Assembly: GCA_963807235.1 (NCBI GenBank)
Contig: CAWEBF010000015.1
Coordinates: forward strand, 62,001-126,000
From: CAWEBF01 sp963807235
Lineage (GTDB): Bacteria; Acidobacteriota; Vicinamibacteria; Vicinamibacterales; UBA2999
Reading direction: 5' to 3'
Length of the DNA stretch: 64,000 nucleotides
Shown here in pieces: positions 17,121-29,812 of this stretch (position 1 is the stretch's first letter; each line of letters opens with the position of its first letter). The notes under the pieces are model-generated. The model was not told the origin of the DNA and made no database searches. It saw nothing but the letters and a program-made list of their open reading frames with translations. Position numbers and translations under genes: made by a program.

Positions 17121-17931
17121 TCACCTCTTCACCGACAGTCCGTACACCTCGATGCGGCCCACATTGACAAACCCACCCCACCCGTGGCCGCTCCCCGGCA
17201 GCAGATCGGCAAACCCAATCTCATCGACCCGGCTCAAGTCCGGCGCCACCCACGCCTGCCCGCGCGTCACCACGCGTGTGATGTCGAGCGGCAGCCAGCG
17301 CACGTTCGCGATGGCGAACTCCGACTCCACGAAGAGTCCGGAGTTGGCGGACTGTCCCCCTTCGGCGTGGTCGCCCACGAACCACGTGCCGTCCGCAAGC
17401 TTCACCACCGGCCGCACCACGTGAAAGCCGGACGTGCGCGTCACCCAGCGGACGCGCGCCGCGCCGGTCAGGTTGACGAAGCTTTCGCGGTGACGCAGCG
17501 TCGCCGCCACGGCCGACTGGCACACGCCGGTCCACAGATTCGGCGGATCGGACGGATGCCCCGCGACCACTTTCGCGGGCGCCGGGTTCTGGTTGTACCC
17601 AGCCAGCTGAATGCACGACGGTCCGTCCCAGTCCACCGGTATCGACCCGGTCGGCGGGTTCTTCAAGTAGAGCCGGGACGTTCTTCGCGTTGGGATCGTA
17701 GAGCCGCAGCTCGAGTTGGGGGTTGGTCACGGCTGCCGCCGTCACGCCGGCTTCCGGGCGGAACCCGGTCGACGCGTCGAATGGCCGCGACTGCCGCCAC
17801 GGCTCGCGAAAGAAGAGGGGCGTCACCGGCGAAGGCTCCAGGAACTTTGGCGCCGGCGCCTGCCCGTGGACCAGGCCGCCAACAACCGTCGCGAGCGACG
17901 ATGCAATCAGGTAGAAGCGGAGTCTCGTCAT
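17121..17931 (-). CDS. Uncharacterised secreted protein, one frameshift
   Basis: ATG 17931 starts a signal peptide (FYLIASSLATVVGGLVHGQ). The first frame covers FLEPSPVTPLFFREPW to DPNAKNVPAL. From about 17660 the protein continues in a second frame: NPPTGSIPVDWDGPSCIQLA, then CQSAVAATLRHRESFVNLTG and LADGTWFVGDHAEGG to SVKR. The mix of beta-strands and aromatic residues (GHGWGGFVNVGRIEVYG) suggests a lectin- or laminin-G-like beta-sandwich of the kind found with carbohydrate-active proteins. That is inference only. The gene is divergent from the secreted protein at 17955. Confidence 0.6.
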
Positions 17932-17942
17932 GGCGTGCAGCA

Positions 17943-17948
17943 TATACT
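17943..17948 (+). promoter_or_regulatory. -10-like TATACT, probable leaderless promoter
   Basis: TATACT is followed by six bases and then the ATG at 17955. There is no Shine-Dalgarno. The divergent gene starts only 23 bp away on the other strand, so this short region must hold both promoters. Confidence 0.5.
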
Positions 17949-17954
17949 GCCGCG

Positions 17955-18758
17955 ATGCGACCAGCGATCGTCACGATGCTCGCCTTCGCGCTGACGGGCG
18001 CCGTGTCGGCACAGTGGCTTCGATACCCGTCAGCCGGCGTGCCGAAGGGACCCGATGGCAAGCCGAACCTGTCAGCGCCAGCACCTCGCACCGCGGACGG
18101 GAAGCCCGATTTCAGCGGCGTGTGGCAGGTCGACGGATTCGGCCCCCCCGGCGGCGAAGGCACCGGCCCCGCGCCGAGGACCGTGTTCTTCGACGTCGCC
18201 AATGGTCTCGGCGGGCAGCGCCCGCCGTATCTGCCATGGGCCGCGAAGTTGAGAGACGACCGCAGGGAGCAGGAGGCCAAGGACAATCCCGACGCGCGCT
18301 GCCTGCCGCTCGGTCCGTTGCAGATGCTCGCGCACCCGCTGCCGAAAAAGATCCTTCAGGTGCCCGGCCTGCTGGCAATCCTCCACGAGCGAAACATGGA
18401 GTTCCGGCAGATCTTCCTGGATGGCCGGCCGCTGCCTGCCGACCAGCAGCCGTCGTGGTACGGCTACTCGACGGGACGCTGGGAGAACGACACGCTGGTC
18501 GTCGAAACGTCGGGCCTTCGCGACGGCCTCTGGGCCGACTTCTACGGCAGCCCGCTCACCGATCAAGCGAAGATGACCGAACGCTACCGCCGCCCGAACT
18601 TCGGGACCCTGCTCGTCCAAGTGACGATCGACGACCCGAAGGCCTACTCCAAGCCGTGGACGGTGAGCGTCAACCAGCACTTCGCCGTGGACATCGATCT
18701 CTTGGAGTACGCCTGCCTCGAAAATGAAAAGGATGTGCCGAGGCTCGTGGGTAAGTAG
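17955..18758 (+). CDS. Uncharacterised secreted protein (acidobacterial family)
   Basis: This 267-residue protein has a signal peptide (IVTMLAFALTGAVSAQ). It contains the phrases KPDFSGVWQVDGFGPPGG, RQIFLDGRPLPADQQPSWYG, YSTGRWENDTLVVETSGLRD and PLTDQAKMTERYRRPNFGTL. These mark a large family of secreted proteins, expanded in Acidobacteriota and some Proteobacteria, whose function is not established. The repeated beta-strand pattern (GRWENDTLVVET) suggests a lipocalin-like or beta-barrel fold. It appears complete and carries its own TATACT box. Confidence 0.7.
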   Translation: MRPAIVTMLAFALTGAVSAQWLRYPSAGVPKGPDGKPNLSAPAPRTADGKPDFSGVWQVDGFGPPGGEGTGPAPRTVFFDVANGLGGQRPPYLPWAAKLRDDRREQEAKDNPDARCLPLGPLQMLAHPLPKKILQVPGLLAILHERNMEFRQIFLDGRPLPADQQPSWYGYSTGRWENDTLVVETSGLRDGLWADFYGSPLTDQAKMTERYRRPNFGTLLVQVTIDDPKAYSKPWTVSVNQHFAVDIDLLEYACLENEKDVPRLVGK

Positions 18759-18793
18759 CCGAGGCTCAGTTCCGCGTTCTTGGCAGGCCCGGG

Positions 18794-18817
18794 GCCTGGA
18801 GCCTGGAGCCTGGAGCC
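18794..18817. repeat. R2 heptad array (GCCTGGA x3)
   Basis: Three exact GCCTGGA heptads plus GCC lie in the 60 bp gap between the convergent stops of the 17955 gene and mutL. Related arrays occur at 39240, 41853 and 45411. Confidence 0.8.
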
Positions 18818-18818
18818 C

Positions 18819-20609
18819 TCAGACGCGCTCAAACCGTTTTTCGAGTTCGGCGCGCGACAACCTCAACATCACTGGCCTCCCGTGCGGGCACACGGTCGAA
18901 TAGGCGGTGCGCCGCACGCCGTCAAGGATGTGCAGCATCTTCTCGTGCGTCAGCGGATAGTTGGCCTTGACGGCCGCGTGGCACGCCATCGTCGCGGCGA
19001 TGCGTTTGACGGCGTCCACCACGGCGCGCCCGCGATCCAGCTGCTCCAGGTCCTCGGCCAGCTCGCGCAGTGCGGCGCGGCTCTCCTCGCGGCTGAGAAG
19101 CGCCGGACAGGCTGAGAGGCGCACGGCATCGGCACCGAAGTCCTCCACCTCGAACCCGAGCCGGGCCAGGTCGTCGGCGTGGGCAAGCAGTGCCTGGTGG
19201 CCCTCGGGGGCAACCTCCACGAGCATCGGCTCCAGCAGCCGCTGGCTCTCGAGCGGCCCGGCCGTCAGCCGTTCGGTGATGCGCTCGAACAGCATCCGCT
19301 CATGCGCAACATGCTGGTCGATGATGGCGATGCCCTCCTCGTCCACCGCCACGATGAACGTGTCGCGAAACTGGCCCAGCGGCATCAGCGTCCCCGGTGC
19401 TCCAGACGCGGGACGCAGCTCGTGGCCGCCCTCGAGCTGGGCGAGCGAGGGCCGCCGGTTCCTGCTCACGGAGCGCCCCGCTCCATCGGCTCGGGAAGAC
19501 GGTGGGATACGCCGTGGGCAAATGCGCTGCAAGCGGCGGAGGCGCGGCCACGCCCGACTCGGGCGGAACGGCGCTCCCCAGGGCCAGGCCCGGCATTGGC
19601 GCAGCGCTCAACGCATCCGCCACGGCCATCCGCACACTGCTGTGGACGAACGACTGGTCCCGGAAGCGCACCTCGGCTTTCGTGGGGTGCACGTTGACGT
19701 CCACCGTGTCGAGCGGGATCTCGATGAAGAGGTGAACTTCGGGGCTGCGCTCCTTGATCGAGGCCGCACTGTAGGCATCGCCGATCGCATGCGCGATGGT
19801 CTTGTCGCGCACCATGCGCCGGTTCACGAACACGTGCTGCGGACCCCTCGGCACAGTGGACGCCAGCGCGGCCACCATTCCGGAGATCGCCAGGCCGGCG
19901 GTCCGGCGCTCCACGGGCACCAGGTCGGTCCGGTGGCCGTAGACCTGGAACAGGCGATCGCCGAGGTGTGCCGCCGGGGGGTACTCGAGCCGCCGGCGCC
20001 CGGGGGCGACCAGCGAGAAGCCCACCTCACGTAGCACAACGCCATCTGCGTTACGACGCGCGTGACCTGCGCCATCTCCGCGGCATCCGACTTCAGGAAC
20101 TTGCGCCGCGCCGGCAGGTTGTAAAAGAGGTCGCGCACCTCCACCGAGGTGCCGGCCGGGGCGCCCGTCTCTCGCACGAGCGCCGGGGCCCCGCCGTCCA
20201 CCGTCACCTCGACGCCCGCGGTCGCGTCGCGCTCACGCGTGCGCAGCGTGAAGTGGGACACCGATGCCACCGCGGGCAACGCCTCGCCTCGAAAGCCCAG
20301 CGTCGCGATGCGTCCCAGGTCGTCCGACGTGCGAAGCTTGCTCGTCGCGTGACGTTCGACGGCCAGCGTCGCGTCGTCGGCATCCATCCCTTCCCCATCG
20401 TCCTCGACGCGGATCAGACGCTTGCCGCCCTGCTCCACCGTGATGACCACGCGGCGGGCCCCGGCGTCCACGGCGTTTTCGACGAGCTCCTTGATCACCG
20501 ACGCCGGCCGCTCCACCACTTCGCCCGCGGCGATCTGATCCGCAAGATCAGGCGGAAGGCGGGCGATCTTCCCATGGGTCAGTTCGCCGGCTCGTAATTC
20601 ACAATGCAC
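18819..20609 (-). CDS. mutL: DNA mismatch repair protein MutL, two frameshifts
   Basis: MutL is an ATPase and mediator of mismatch repair. GHKL ATPase motifs ELVENAVDAGA, EDDGEGMD and TLGFRGEALP lie in the first frame. The frame breaks near 20040 (resuming VGFSLVAPGRRRLEYPP and VNVHPTKAEVRF) and again near 19480. The C-terminal domain has IDQHVAHERMLFE, matching the endonuclease motif DQHAxxExxxxE with Ala replaced by Val. ATMACHAAVKA and CPHGRPVM supply the metal-binding cysteines. It is therefore predicted to be a nicking MutL. The start is uncertain: the GTG at 20609 lies in an R1 repeat arm, and the conserved part begins at GKIARLPP. Confidence 0.93.
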
Positions 20610-20684
20610 AATTCACAAGTCACAAAGAATCGGAACTGCAGTTCCGCGCTGCCTTTGTGACTTGTGAATTGTGAATTGTGCATT
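20594..20684. repeat. R1 inverted-repeat element
   Basis: The left arm (TTCACAA/TGCACAA/GTCACAA heptads) and right arm (TTGTGAC/TTGTGAA/TTGTGCA heptads) are inverted copies of about 31 bp. They flank a spacer whose centre is the perfect palindrome GGAACTGCAGTTCC at 20632-20645. The element fills the mutL-corA gap and overlaps the mutL start. Confidence 0.9.
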
Positions 20685-20700
20685 TGCCGCGACAGTCGCC

Positions 20701-21609
20701 CTACAACCATCGATTCCATTTGAATATCGTCAACATCGCCCCAGAGGCCACCATCAGTCCCCCCACCCACCAGAATTGCACCTCAGGCCCGCCGGGAAAA
20801 TGCGGCAGCGGCACGTTCATCCCCCACATGCCCGTCAGCACGGTCAAGGGCAGGAAGATCGTGGACATGACTGTCAGGACCTTCATCACCTGGTTCAACC
20901 GGTTCGACACGGCCGCCAGGTGCACTTCGAGAATTCCCGTAACCCGATCCTGGAACAGCAGCGTCTCCTCGGTCAGCCGCACCACGTGGTCGTAGACGTC
21001 GCGGAACCTGTACGACATCTCGTCGGAGATGCCCGCGAACTCGCGCCGCGACAGCCGGCCGATCGCGTCGCGCTGGGGGATCAGGACGCGGCGGGCGTTG
21101 CTGAGGTCGTGCCGCAGCTTGATGACGGGCCGAACCATGGCGTCGTGCCCCGCATACGCCTGCTCTTCCAGCGTGTCGATCCGCTCCTCCAGCGCGTTCA
21201 TCGACGGCCGGTAGTTGTCCACCATCGCGTCCACGATGCGGTGAAAGAGCGCGACCGGGCCTTCGGCAAGCAGGCGCTCGTGGCGGCGGCACGCTTTGAG
21301 CAGCTCGCCAATCGGGCCCGAGGTGCCGTCGTGCACGGTGACGAGCACGGAATGGCCGACGAAGAAGTCCACGTCGCGGGTGCCCAGACCCTGATCGGCT
21401 GTGGCGACGTCGACGCCGTGCAGGATGGCGTACAGGTAGCCCGGATACTGCTCCACCTTGGGAAACTGGAGCGCGCTGCGCGCATCCTCGATCGACAGCG
21501 GGTGGAAGTGGAAGACGTCGTTCAACTGCGCCAGCTCGGTCTGGGTGGGGTTGGCCATGTCCACCCACACAGTGGTCGTCGCCGACGGGGCGAGCCATTC
21601 GGGCTCCAC
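20701..21609 (-). CDS. corA: CorA-type Mg2+/Co2+ channel
   Basis: This is a pentameric inner-membrane Mg2+ channel. A large cytosolic domain (PLSIEDARSALQFPKVE, long helices around LEERIDTLEEQAYAG) is followed by two C-terminal helices, with the selectivity motif GMN in LTGMWGMNVPLP. GTG 21609 is the first conventional start. However, the frame stays open upstream as LITIDVRENGAVRAADR to a CTG at 21657, which overlaps the ppdK stop and has GGTGAG before it. The family usually has such an N-terminal strand, so the real start may be there. The transport function is firm. Confidence 0.92.
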   Translation of the reverse strand: MEPEWLAPSATTTVWVDMANPTQTELAQLNDVFHFHPLSIEDARSALQFPKVEQYPGYLYAILHGVDVATADQGLGTRDVDFFVGHSVLVTVHDGTSGPIGELLKACRRHERLLAEGPVALFHRIVDAMVDNYRPSMNALEERIDTLEEQAYAGHDAMVRPVIKLRHDLSNARRVLIPQRDAIGRLSRREFAGISDEMSYRFRDVYDHVVRLTEETLLFQDRVTGILEVHLAAVSNRLNQVMKVLTVMSTIFLPLTVLTGMWGMNVPLPHFPGGPEVQFWWVGGLMVASGAMLTIFKWNRWL

Positions 21610-21656
21610 CCGGTCGGCCGCGCGGACCGCGCCGTTCTCTCGAACGTCAATCGTGA

Positions 21657-24417
<2,761 letters not shown>

Positions 24418-24440
24418 CTCGATCAGTCTCTCCATCGCAT

Positions 24441-24540
24441 CAATTCACAATTCACAAGTCACAAGTCACAAGAAGGCCGGAACTGCAGTTCCGTGTCCGA
24501 CTTTGTGAATTCTGAATTCTGAATTGTGCATTGTGAATTA
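24441..24540. repeat. R1 inverted-repeat element
   Basis: The left arm is CAATTCA, CAATTCA, CAAGTCA, CAAGTCA. The core is GGAACTGCAGTTCC at 24479-24492. The right arm is TTGTGAA, TTCTGAA, TTCTGAA, TTGTGCA, TTGTGAA. It fills the ppdK-glyS gap and runs to the end of glyS. Confidence 0.9.
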
Positions 24541-26745
24541 CGCGCTCCGCCGCCATCTCGGACAAATCCGCGATGCCGCAGGATCACGTCGCGCAGATTC
24601 GCCACCAGCTGCAGCCGCGCAGTGCGCAAGCTCTCGTCCTCAGCCATGACCATCACGTCTTCGAAGAAGCGCGCGACCACAGGTCCAAGCGACGCCACGG
24701 TGGCGAACGCCCGCCGGTAATCGCCGTTGGCGGTCGCCTCGCGAATGGCCGGCGTGTGCGCCGTCAGCGCGTCGCGCAGCGCGACTTCAGCCGGCTCGAC
24801 GAGCCGGTCGCCGCCCACAGGCGCGCCGACCCTGCGTCCACGCCCTTCGAAATGTTCTTCACGCGCTTGAACAGCGCGGCCACGTCCTGGAGCGCGGCGG
24901 AGCCGGCCATCTGCTGCAACGCCTCCAGCTTCCGGCGCGCCTCGAGCGGACTCAGCCGGCTTGCGTCGCCGTGCGTCACCGCGCGGATGTTGCGCACGTC
25001 GAAGCCTCGCTGTTCCAGCAGGTAGGCCAGCCGGTCCGACACGAACGCTCGCACGTTGGCGGCCGCGTCCCGGTAGCCCTCGAACGGCGCACCGGCCTGT
25101 TCGAGCAGCGGCCCGAGGGCCACCCGGCGATCAATGCCCGTCAACTCCGGCAGGTCCGCCAGGATCTTCACCGCGCCTTGGGCGTGCCGGCGCAGCCCGA
25201 GCGGGTCGCGCGACCCGGTGGGCCGCTCGCCGGCGGCATACATGCCCGCCACCGAGTCGAAGCGGTCGGCCAGCGAGACGGCCGCCCACACCACGGCGGC
25301 CGCGCCCAGCTGGGCCTTCGAGGGCGCGGCGTCGGCCTCCACGCCCACCGGCAGGTAGTGGTAGTAGATGGCCTTCCACATCTCCTCGCCCATCCCCTCC
25401 TCGCGGGCGTAGATGCCGCCCATCGTGCCCTGGAGCTCGGTCAGCTCGCGCACCATGTCGGTGGCGAGATCGGCCTTGCACAACCGGCCGGCGCGCTCGG
25501 CCGCAGCCGCGGCGTCGGGCCGGCCCAGCGCTTCGCCCGCAATCCAACCGGCCAGGCGCGCTACCCGCTCCGCCTTCTCCTTGTAGCTGCCCAGCTTCTT
25601 GTGGAAGAGCACGGTCGCCAGCCGATCGATGCGCGACTCGAGCGGCGTCTGGCGGTCGTCGTCGTAGAAGAACCGCGCGTCGCGCAGCCGCGCCGTGAGC
25701 ACGCGCTCGGCGTTGCGCGCGATCATTTCCGGCTTCTCTGGCTGCATGTTGGTCACAGCCAGGAACGCCGGCTTCAGCGCCCCGTCCTCCCCCACCACCG
25801 GGAAGTAGTGCTGGTGGTGGATCATCGTCGTCGTCAGCACTTCCTCCGGCAGCTGCAGGAACTCCGGCGGGAAAGTGGCCGGCGACGACCGACGGATACT
25901 CGACCAGATCCGGCACCTCGGTCAGCAGCGACGACTGCGCCGACACCAGGCCGCTCAGGCGCGCGCCCAGCTTGCGCGCGTGCGTCTCCAGCTCGCGGCG
26001 GATCCGGGATTCGCGCTCGGAGCGCTCGAGGATCACGAAGTTCTCGAGCAGCCGGGCCTGGTAGTCGTCGAAGGTCTTGACCTTGATGGCCCGGCCGGCG
26101 CGGCCGCTGGTGGTCAGGAAGCGGTGGCCGTAGGTGTTCGAGCCGGACCGGACGTCCTGCACCGTGCGGCCCCTGCGCCAGCTCCGATGCGGCGGATGAC
26201 GAACGGCACGACCCGCCCGCCATAGGTCAGGATCAGCCAGCGGATCGGCCGCGCGAACGGCAGCGGCCCCTTGCCGTCCTCCAGATACGCGTCCCACCGC
26301 ATCTGCTTCGGGAAACGTCATGCGCCGCAGGACGCCGTCATCACGTCGGGGAGCACGTCCGCCGTGGCGCGGCCGCGCTGGTGCACGCGGTAGCGCCAGG
26401 TAGATGCCCTTGGGCGTCTCCACCCGTTCGAGCGCGGCCACCTCCACGCCGTACTTCTTGGCGAACCCGGCGGCCGCCGGCGAGGGCGCGCCGTCCTTGC
26501 CGACCGCCGCCGACACCGGCGGCCCGGTCACCAGCTCCTCGAGGTCGGTCTGCCGCTCGGCCAGCTTGGCGACGCGCGCGGTCAGCCGGCGCGGCGTGCT
26601 GAAGGTCTCGATCGGCGCCTCGGGCAGCAGGCGCAGCTCCTTCAGGCGCGCGTCGAGCTGCGCGCCCAGCTGCGTCCGTCAGTCCAGGCAGCCAGCTGGC
26701 GGGAATCTCCTCGCAGCCGATCTCGATCAGCAGTTCGCGATCCAC
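24538..26745 (-). CDS. glyS: Glycyl-tRNA synthetase beta subunit, at least seven frameshifts
   Basis: GlyS is the large subunit of the bacterial alpha2beta2 GlyRS. GTG 26745 follows GGAGG and begins DRELLIEIGCEEIPASWLPG, the family N-terminus. Further signatures are LVTGPPVSAAVGKDG, VQDVRSGSNTYGHRFL, TTTMIHHQHYFPVV, LHP-type HD region residues around KADLATDMVRELTELQGTMG, and FFEDVMVMAEDESLR at the C-terminus. They lie in order but in changing frames, with breaks near 26685, 26405, 26340, 26305, 26180, 25865, 24820 and 24575. Both halves are perfect, so these are read as sequence errors. The exact stop is blurred by the R1 repeat. It lies 2 bp downstream of glyQ. Confidence 0.92.
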
Positions 26746-26747
26746 GC

Positions 26748-27635
26748 CTACGCCTCCCTCGACCGCCGGCCGGGTGGGTCTTGTCCGACGTAGGCGCGCG
26801 CGATCTTCACGGCCAGCTGGCGCACCCGCAGGATGTAGGCGGTCCGCTCGGTGACGCCGATGCTGCCGCTCGAGTCGAGGATGTTGAACAGGTGCGAGCA
26901 CTTCAGGCAGTGCTCCAGCGCCGGCCAGATCAGCCCGGACGCGAGCAGCGTCTCCGGCGAACCCGAAGTTCGTGTCGAAGAGGCCGCGATGCAGCGCGGC
27001 GAACTCGGCCTCGGGCATGTCCACCTGGCCGAACGCGTACTTCGACTGGTCGATCTCCTCCTGCAGCCGAACCTCGCCGATACTTCACGCCGCCGCCCCA
27101 CTCGAGGTCGAACACGTTGTCCACGCGCTGCAGGAACATCGCGATGCGCTCGAGCCCGTAGGTGATCTCGCAGGCGATCGGCTCCAGGTCGATGCCGCCG
27201 ACCTGCTGGAAGTAGGTGAACTGCGTGATCTCCAGGCCGTCGAGCAGCACCTGCCACCCGATGCCCCAGGCGCCGAGCGTCGGCGACTCCCAGTTGTCCT
27301 CCTCGAACCGGATGTCGTGCTGGCGCGGGATTGATGCCGCACGCCTCCAGGCTGTCGAGATAGATCCGCTGCACGTCGTCGGGCGACGGCTTCAGGATGA
27401 CCTGGTACTGGTGGTGCTTGAACAGGCGGTTGGGGTTCTGGCCGAAGCGGCCGTCGTCGGGACGCCGCGACGGCTGCACGTAGGCCACGCTCCACGGCTT
27501 GGGCCCGAGCACGCGGAAGAGCGTCTCGGGGTGCGAGGTGCCGGCGCCGACCTCGAGGTCGAGCGGCTGCTGCAGCAGGCACCCGTGCGAGGCCCAGAAC
27601 GCCGACAGCTTGAGAATGAGGTCCTGAAAGGTCAC
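26748..27635 (-). CDS. glyQ: Glycyl-tRNA synthetase alpha subunit, three frameshifts
   Basis: GlyQ carries the class II active site of GlyRS. MTFQDLILKLSAFWASHGC, QPSRRPDDGRFGQNPNRL and KPSPDDVQRIYLDSLEACGI are in the first frame. The conserved centre (DNWESPTLGAWGIGWQVLLD and ITQFTYFQQVGGIDL), KYGEVRLQEEIDQSKYAFG and the C-terminus LEHCLKCSHLFNILDSSGS lie in other frames, with breaks near 27330, 27078 and 26958. The length of 295 residues is normal. The stop is 2 bp before the glyS GTG, so both subunits are translated together. Confidence 0.95.
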   Translation of the reverse strand: MTFQDLILKLSAFWASHGCLLQQPLDLEVGAGTSHPETLFRVLGPKPWSVAYVQPSRRPDDGRFGQNPNRLFKHHQYQVILKPSPDDVQRIYLDSLEACGINPAPARHPVRGGQLGVADARRLGHRVAGAARRPGDHAVHLLPAGRRHRPGADRLRDHLRARAHRDVPAARGQRVRPRVGRRREVSARFGCRRRSTSRSTRSARWTCPRPSSPRCIAASSTRTSGSPETLLASGLIWPALEHCLKCSHLFNILDSSGSIGVTERTAYILRVRQLAVKIARAYVGQDPPGRRSREA

Positions 27636-27647
27636 GCGAACAACCGG

Positions 27648-28361
27648 TCACGCGTGGCGGCGAAGGTCGCGAAGCACGCGGTCCGATTTCAACGTCTTCT
27701 CCAGGTGCATCGCGATGAGCGAACGGTGCACCGACTCCAGCTCCTTGAGCACCCGCTCGTCGGCCTCCAGGCCCCCGGCGTCCCGGGCACCGGTCGACCG
27801 CGCCGCCGCCAGAAACCTCCGGGCGCCCTCCGACAGCGCGCCACTCGCCCTCCGGGTAGACGCCCTGCAGGCGCAGCACCCAGTACTCGAAGTAGCGCGC
27901 CAGCGGCTCGCACCGGCACGCCCGCCGCCAGCGCGTCGAGCATCGACGCCCCCAGCCGGTACAGCCGGTCGTCGGCGTCGGCGTCCTGCGCCCACTCGTT
28001 CAGGAGCTCCGCGAAGTAGGCCGCATAGGTCAGCGCGTCGCAGCCCTGCGCCGGCTCCGTCGTACCGACCATCGACAGCGGCGACCGCACGGGCTCCGCG
28101 TAGTTCAGGCCGACCAGCTCGCGCCGCGCGCTCTCGAAATACGCGACGCGGACCTCGGTCAGCGGCTCCAGCGCCCCGCCGAACCGCGATCCGGGACCGG
28201 CGGGCGCTCTTGGCCACGCCGCGCTTCTTGCCGCGATCCCTGGTCAGGAACACCACGATGCGGTCGGCTTCGCCGAGGGCGTAGGTCCGGAGCACCAGGG
28301 CGTCGGCGGTGTAGAGCGGCACGAATCGGGCTATTTTACGCCGTTTCGTGCGGATCGTCAC
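27648..28361 (-). CDS. recO: DNA repair protein RecO, three frameshifts
   Basis: RecO loads RecA in gap repair. The N-terminal OB-fold sequence is VLRTYALGEADRIVVFLTRD with RGKKRGVAKSARR. The helical part CDALTYAAYFAELLNEWAQD and ARYFEYWVLRLQGVYPE matches the family, as does LESVHRSLIAMHLEKTLKS at the end. Frames change near 28190, 27910 and 27840. GTG 28361 overlaps the mgtE stop as GTGA; an internal GTG at 28322 just before PLYTADALVL is an alternative. The gene sits just upstream of glyQS, a common arrangement. Confidence 0.9.
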   Translation of the reverse strand: MTIRTKRRKIARFVPLYTADALVLRTYALGEADRIVVFLTRDRGKKRGVAKSARRSRIAVRRGAGAADRGPRRVFRERAARAGRPELRGARAVAAVDGRYDGAGAGLRRADLCGLLRGAPERVGAGRRRRRPAVPAGGVDARRAGGGRAGASRWRATSSTGCCACRASTRRASGALSEGARRFLAAARSTGARDAGGLEADERVLKELESVHRSLIAMHLEKTLKSDRVLRDLRRHA

Positions 28362-29730
28362 GCCACCGGCGTCAGGTAGCGCGAGAAGATCGTGGCCAGC
28401 CCCAGGAACGAAAAGAAGCCGAAGACATCGGTCATCGTGGTGATGAAGACCGACGAGGCCAGCGCGGGGTCCACGTTGGCCGCCCGCAGTCCCAGCGGGA
28501 CGAGCGTGCCGGCGGCGGCCGCCACGAACATGTTGATGATCATCGCCAGGCCCAGCACCACGCCCAGCACCGGGTTGCCGCGCGTGGCCCAGACGACGAG
28601 CGCGGCCAGCACTCCGAGCGCCACGCCGTTGCCGATGCCGACGGCCATTTCCTTCAGAGCGCCTTCCGGGCGTTGCTCCAGGTCAGCTCGCCGAGGGCGA
28701 TGCCGCGCACGACGACCGTCAGCGTCTGCGTGCCGGCGTTGCCGCCCATGCCCGCCACGATGGGCATGAAGACGGCCAGCACGGGCAGCAGGTCGATCGT
28801 GCCCTCGAAGAGGGCCACGACGGCCGCGGCCAGGAACGCCGTCACCAGGTTCACGCCCAGCCAGGGCAGGCGCTTGCGCAGCGACTCCATCGCGGGCGTG
28901 AACGCCCGCTCGTCGCCGGCCACGCCGGCCAGGCGGTTGATGTCCTCGGTGGCCTCTTCCTTGATGACGTCGATCACGTCGTCGACGGTAATGATGCCGA
29001 CGAGCTTGTTCTCCTCGTCCACGACGGGAATGGCCAGCAGGTTGTAGGCGGCCACCTGCCGCGCCACTTCCTCCTGGTCCATGTCCGCGCGGGCGCTGAT
29101 GAGATCCGCCGTCATGATGCGCTTGAGCGGCGTCTCGGGCGATACGAGCAGCAGGCGCCGCAACGAGACCACCCCCACCAGGTGCCGGCGCTCGTCCACG
29201 ACGTAGAGGTAGAACACCATCTCCACGTCGCGGTGGATCTGCATCTCGGTGATGGCTTCCCCAACCGTCAGGTCCTCGCTCAGCGCGAAGACGTTGGGGT
29301 TCATGATGCGGCCGGCGGTCTTGTCGTCGTACTCGAGCAGGTTCTCGACGACGCCCGACTCCTTGGGCCGCATCAGGTCCAGGACGGCCGCCGACAGCTC
29401 CTCGGGCAGGTGGTCGACCAGCGCTGCCGCGTCGTCGGACGGGATCTCCTGGACCAGCTTGGCGATTTCCTCGGCCGAGCGGGTCGAGAGCAGCGCCGCG
29501 CCGGCCTCGGGACCCAGCTCCGACACGGCTTCCATCGCCAGCCGGCTGTGACGCTCGGCCAGGAGGCTGAAGGCGGCCTCGCGGTCCCGGTCCTGGAGTT
29601 CGCTGAACACCTGGGCGAGGTCGGCCGGGTGCTGCTTCTGGAGCAGATTCAGCAGGTTGGCGGTGGCACCAATGCGCAGCAGTCGCTTGACTGAGTCGAG
29701 CACGAGATCGAGTCGTCGCTGCGCCGCCAT
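28358..29730 (-). CDS. mgtE: MgtE magnesium transporter, one frameshift
   Basis: This is an inner-membrane Mg2+ channel gated by cytosolic Mg2+. The N domain (ADLAQVFSELQDRDREAAF) is followed by two CBS domains (AGRIMNPNVFAL, LKRIMTADLISA, IPVVDEENKLVGIITVDDV) and a membrane domain with the pore signature VAGMGGNAGTQTLTVVVRG. The frame changes near 28655 and continues EMAVGIGNGVALGVLAAL and FITTMTDVFGFFSFLG to the end at 28358. It overlaps the recO start by 4 bp. This window also encodes CorA and a CorC-like protein, so Mg2+ handling is redundant. Confidence 0.95.
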
Positions 29731-29812
29731 GGTGATAATCCGTCAGCCTGCAAACATTTGACTGTAGCACGCAGACGCGTGCCTTCTCCACCAGGAAGGT
29801 GCGACGAAGGCC

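Noticed and set aside
24441..24540. CRISPR-like appearance of regularly spaced repeats
   Set aside because: The units are contiguous heptads without unique 30-40 bp spacers, and there are no cas genes in the window.
24538..28361. glyS, glyQ and recO as pseudogenes
   Set aside because: All motifs survive on both sides of each break, glyQS is essential, and neighbouring genes share the same defect, so sequence error is more likely than decay.
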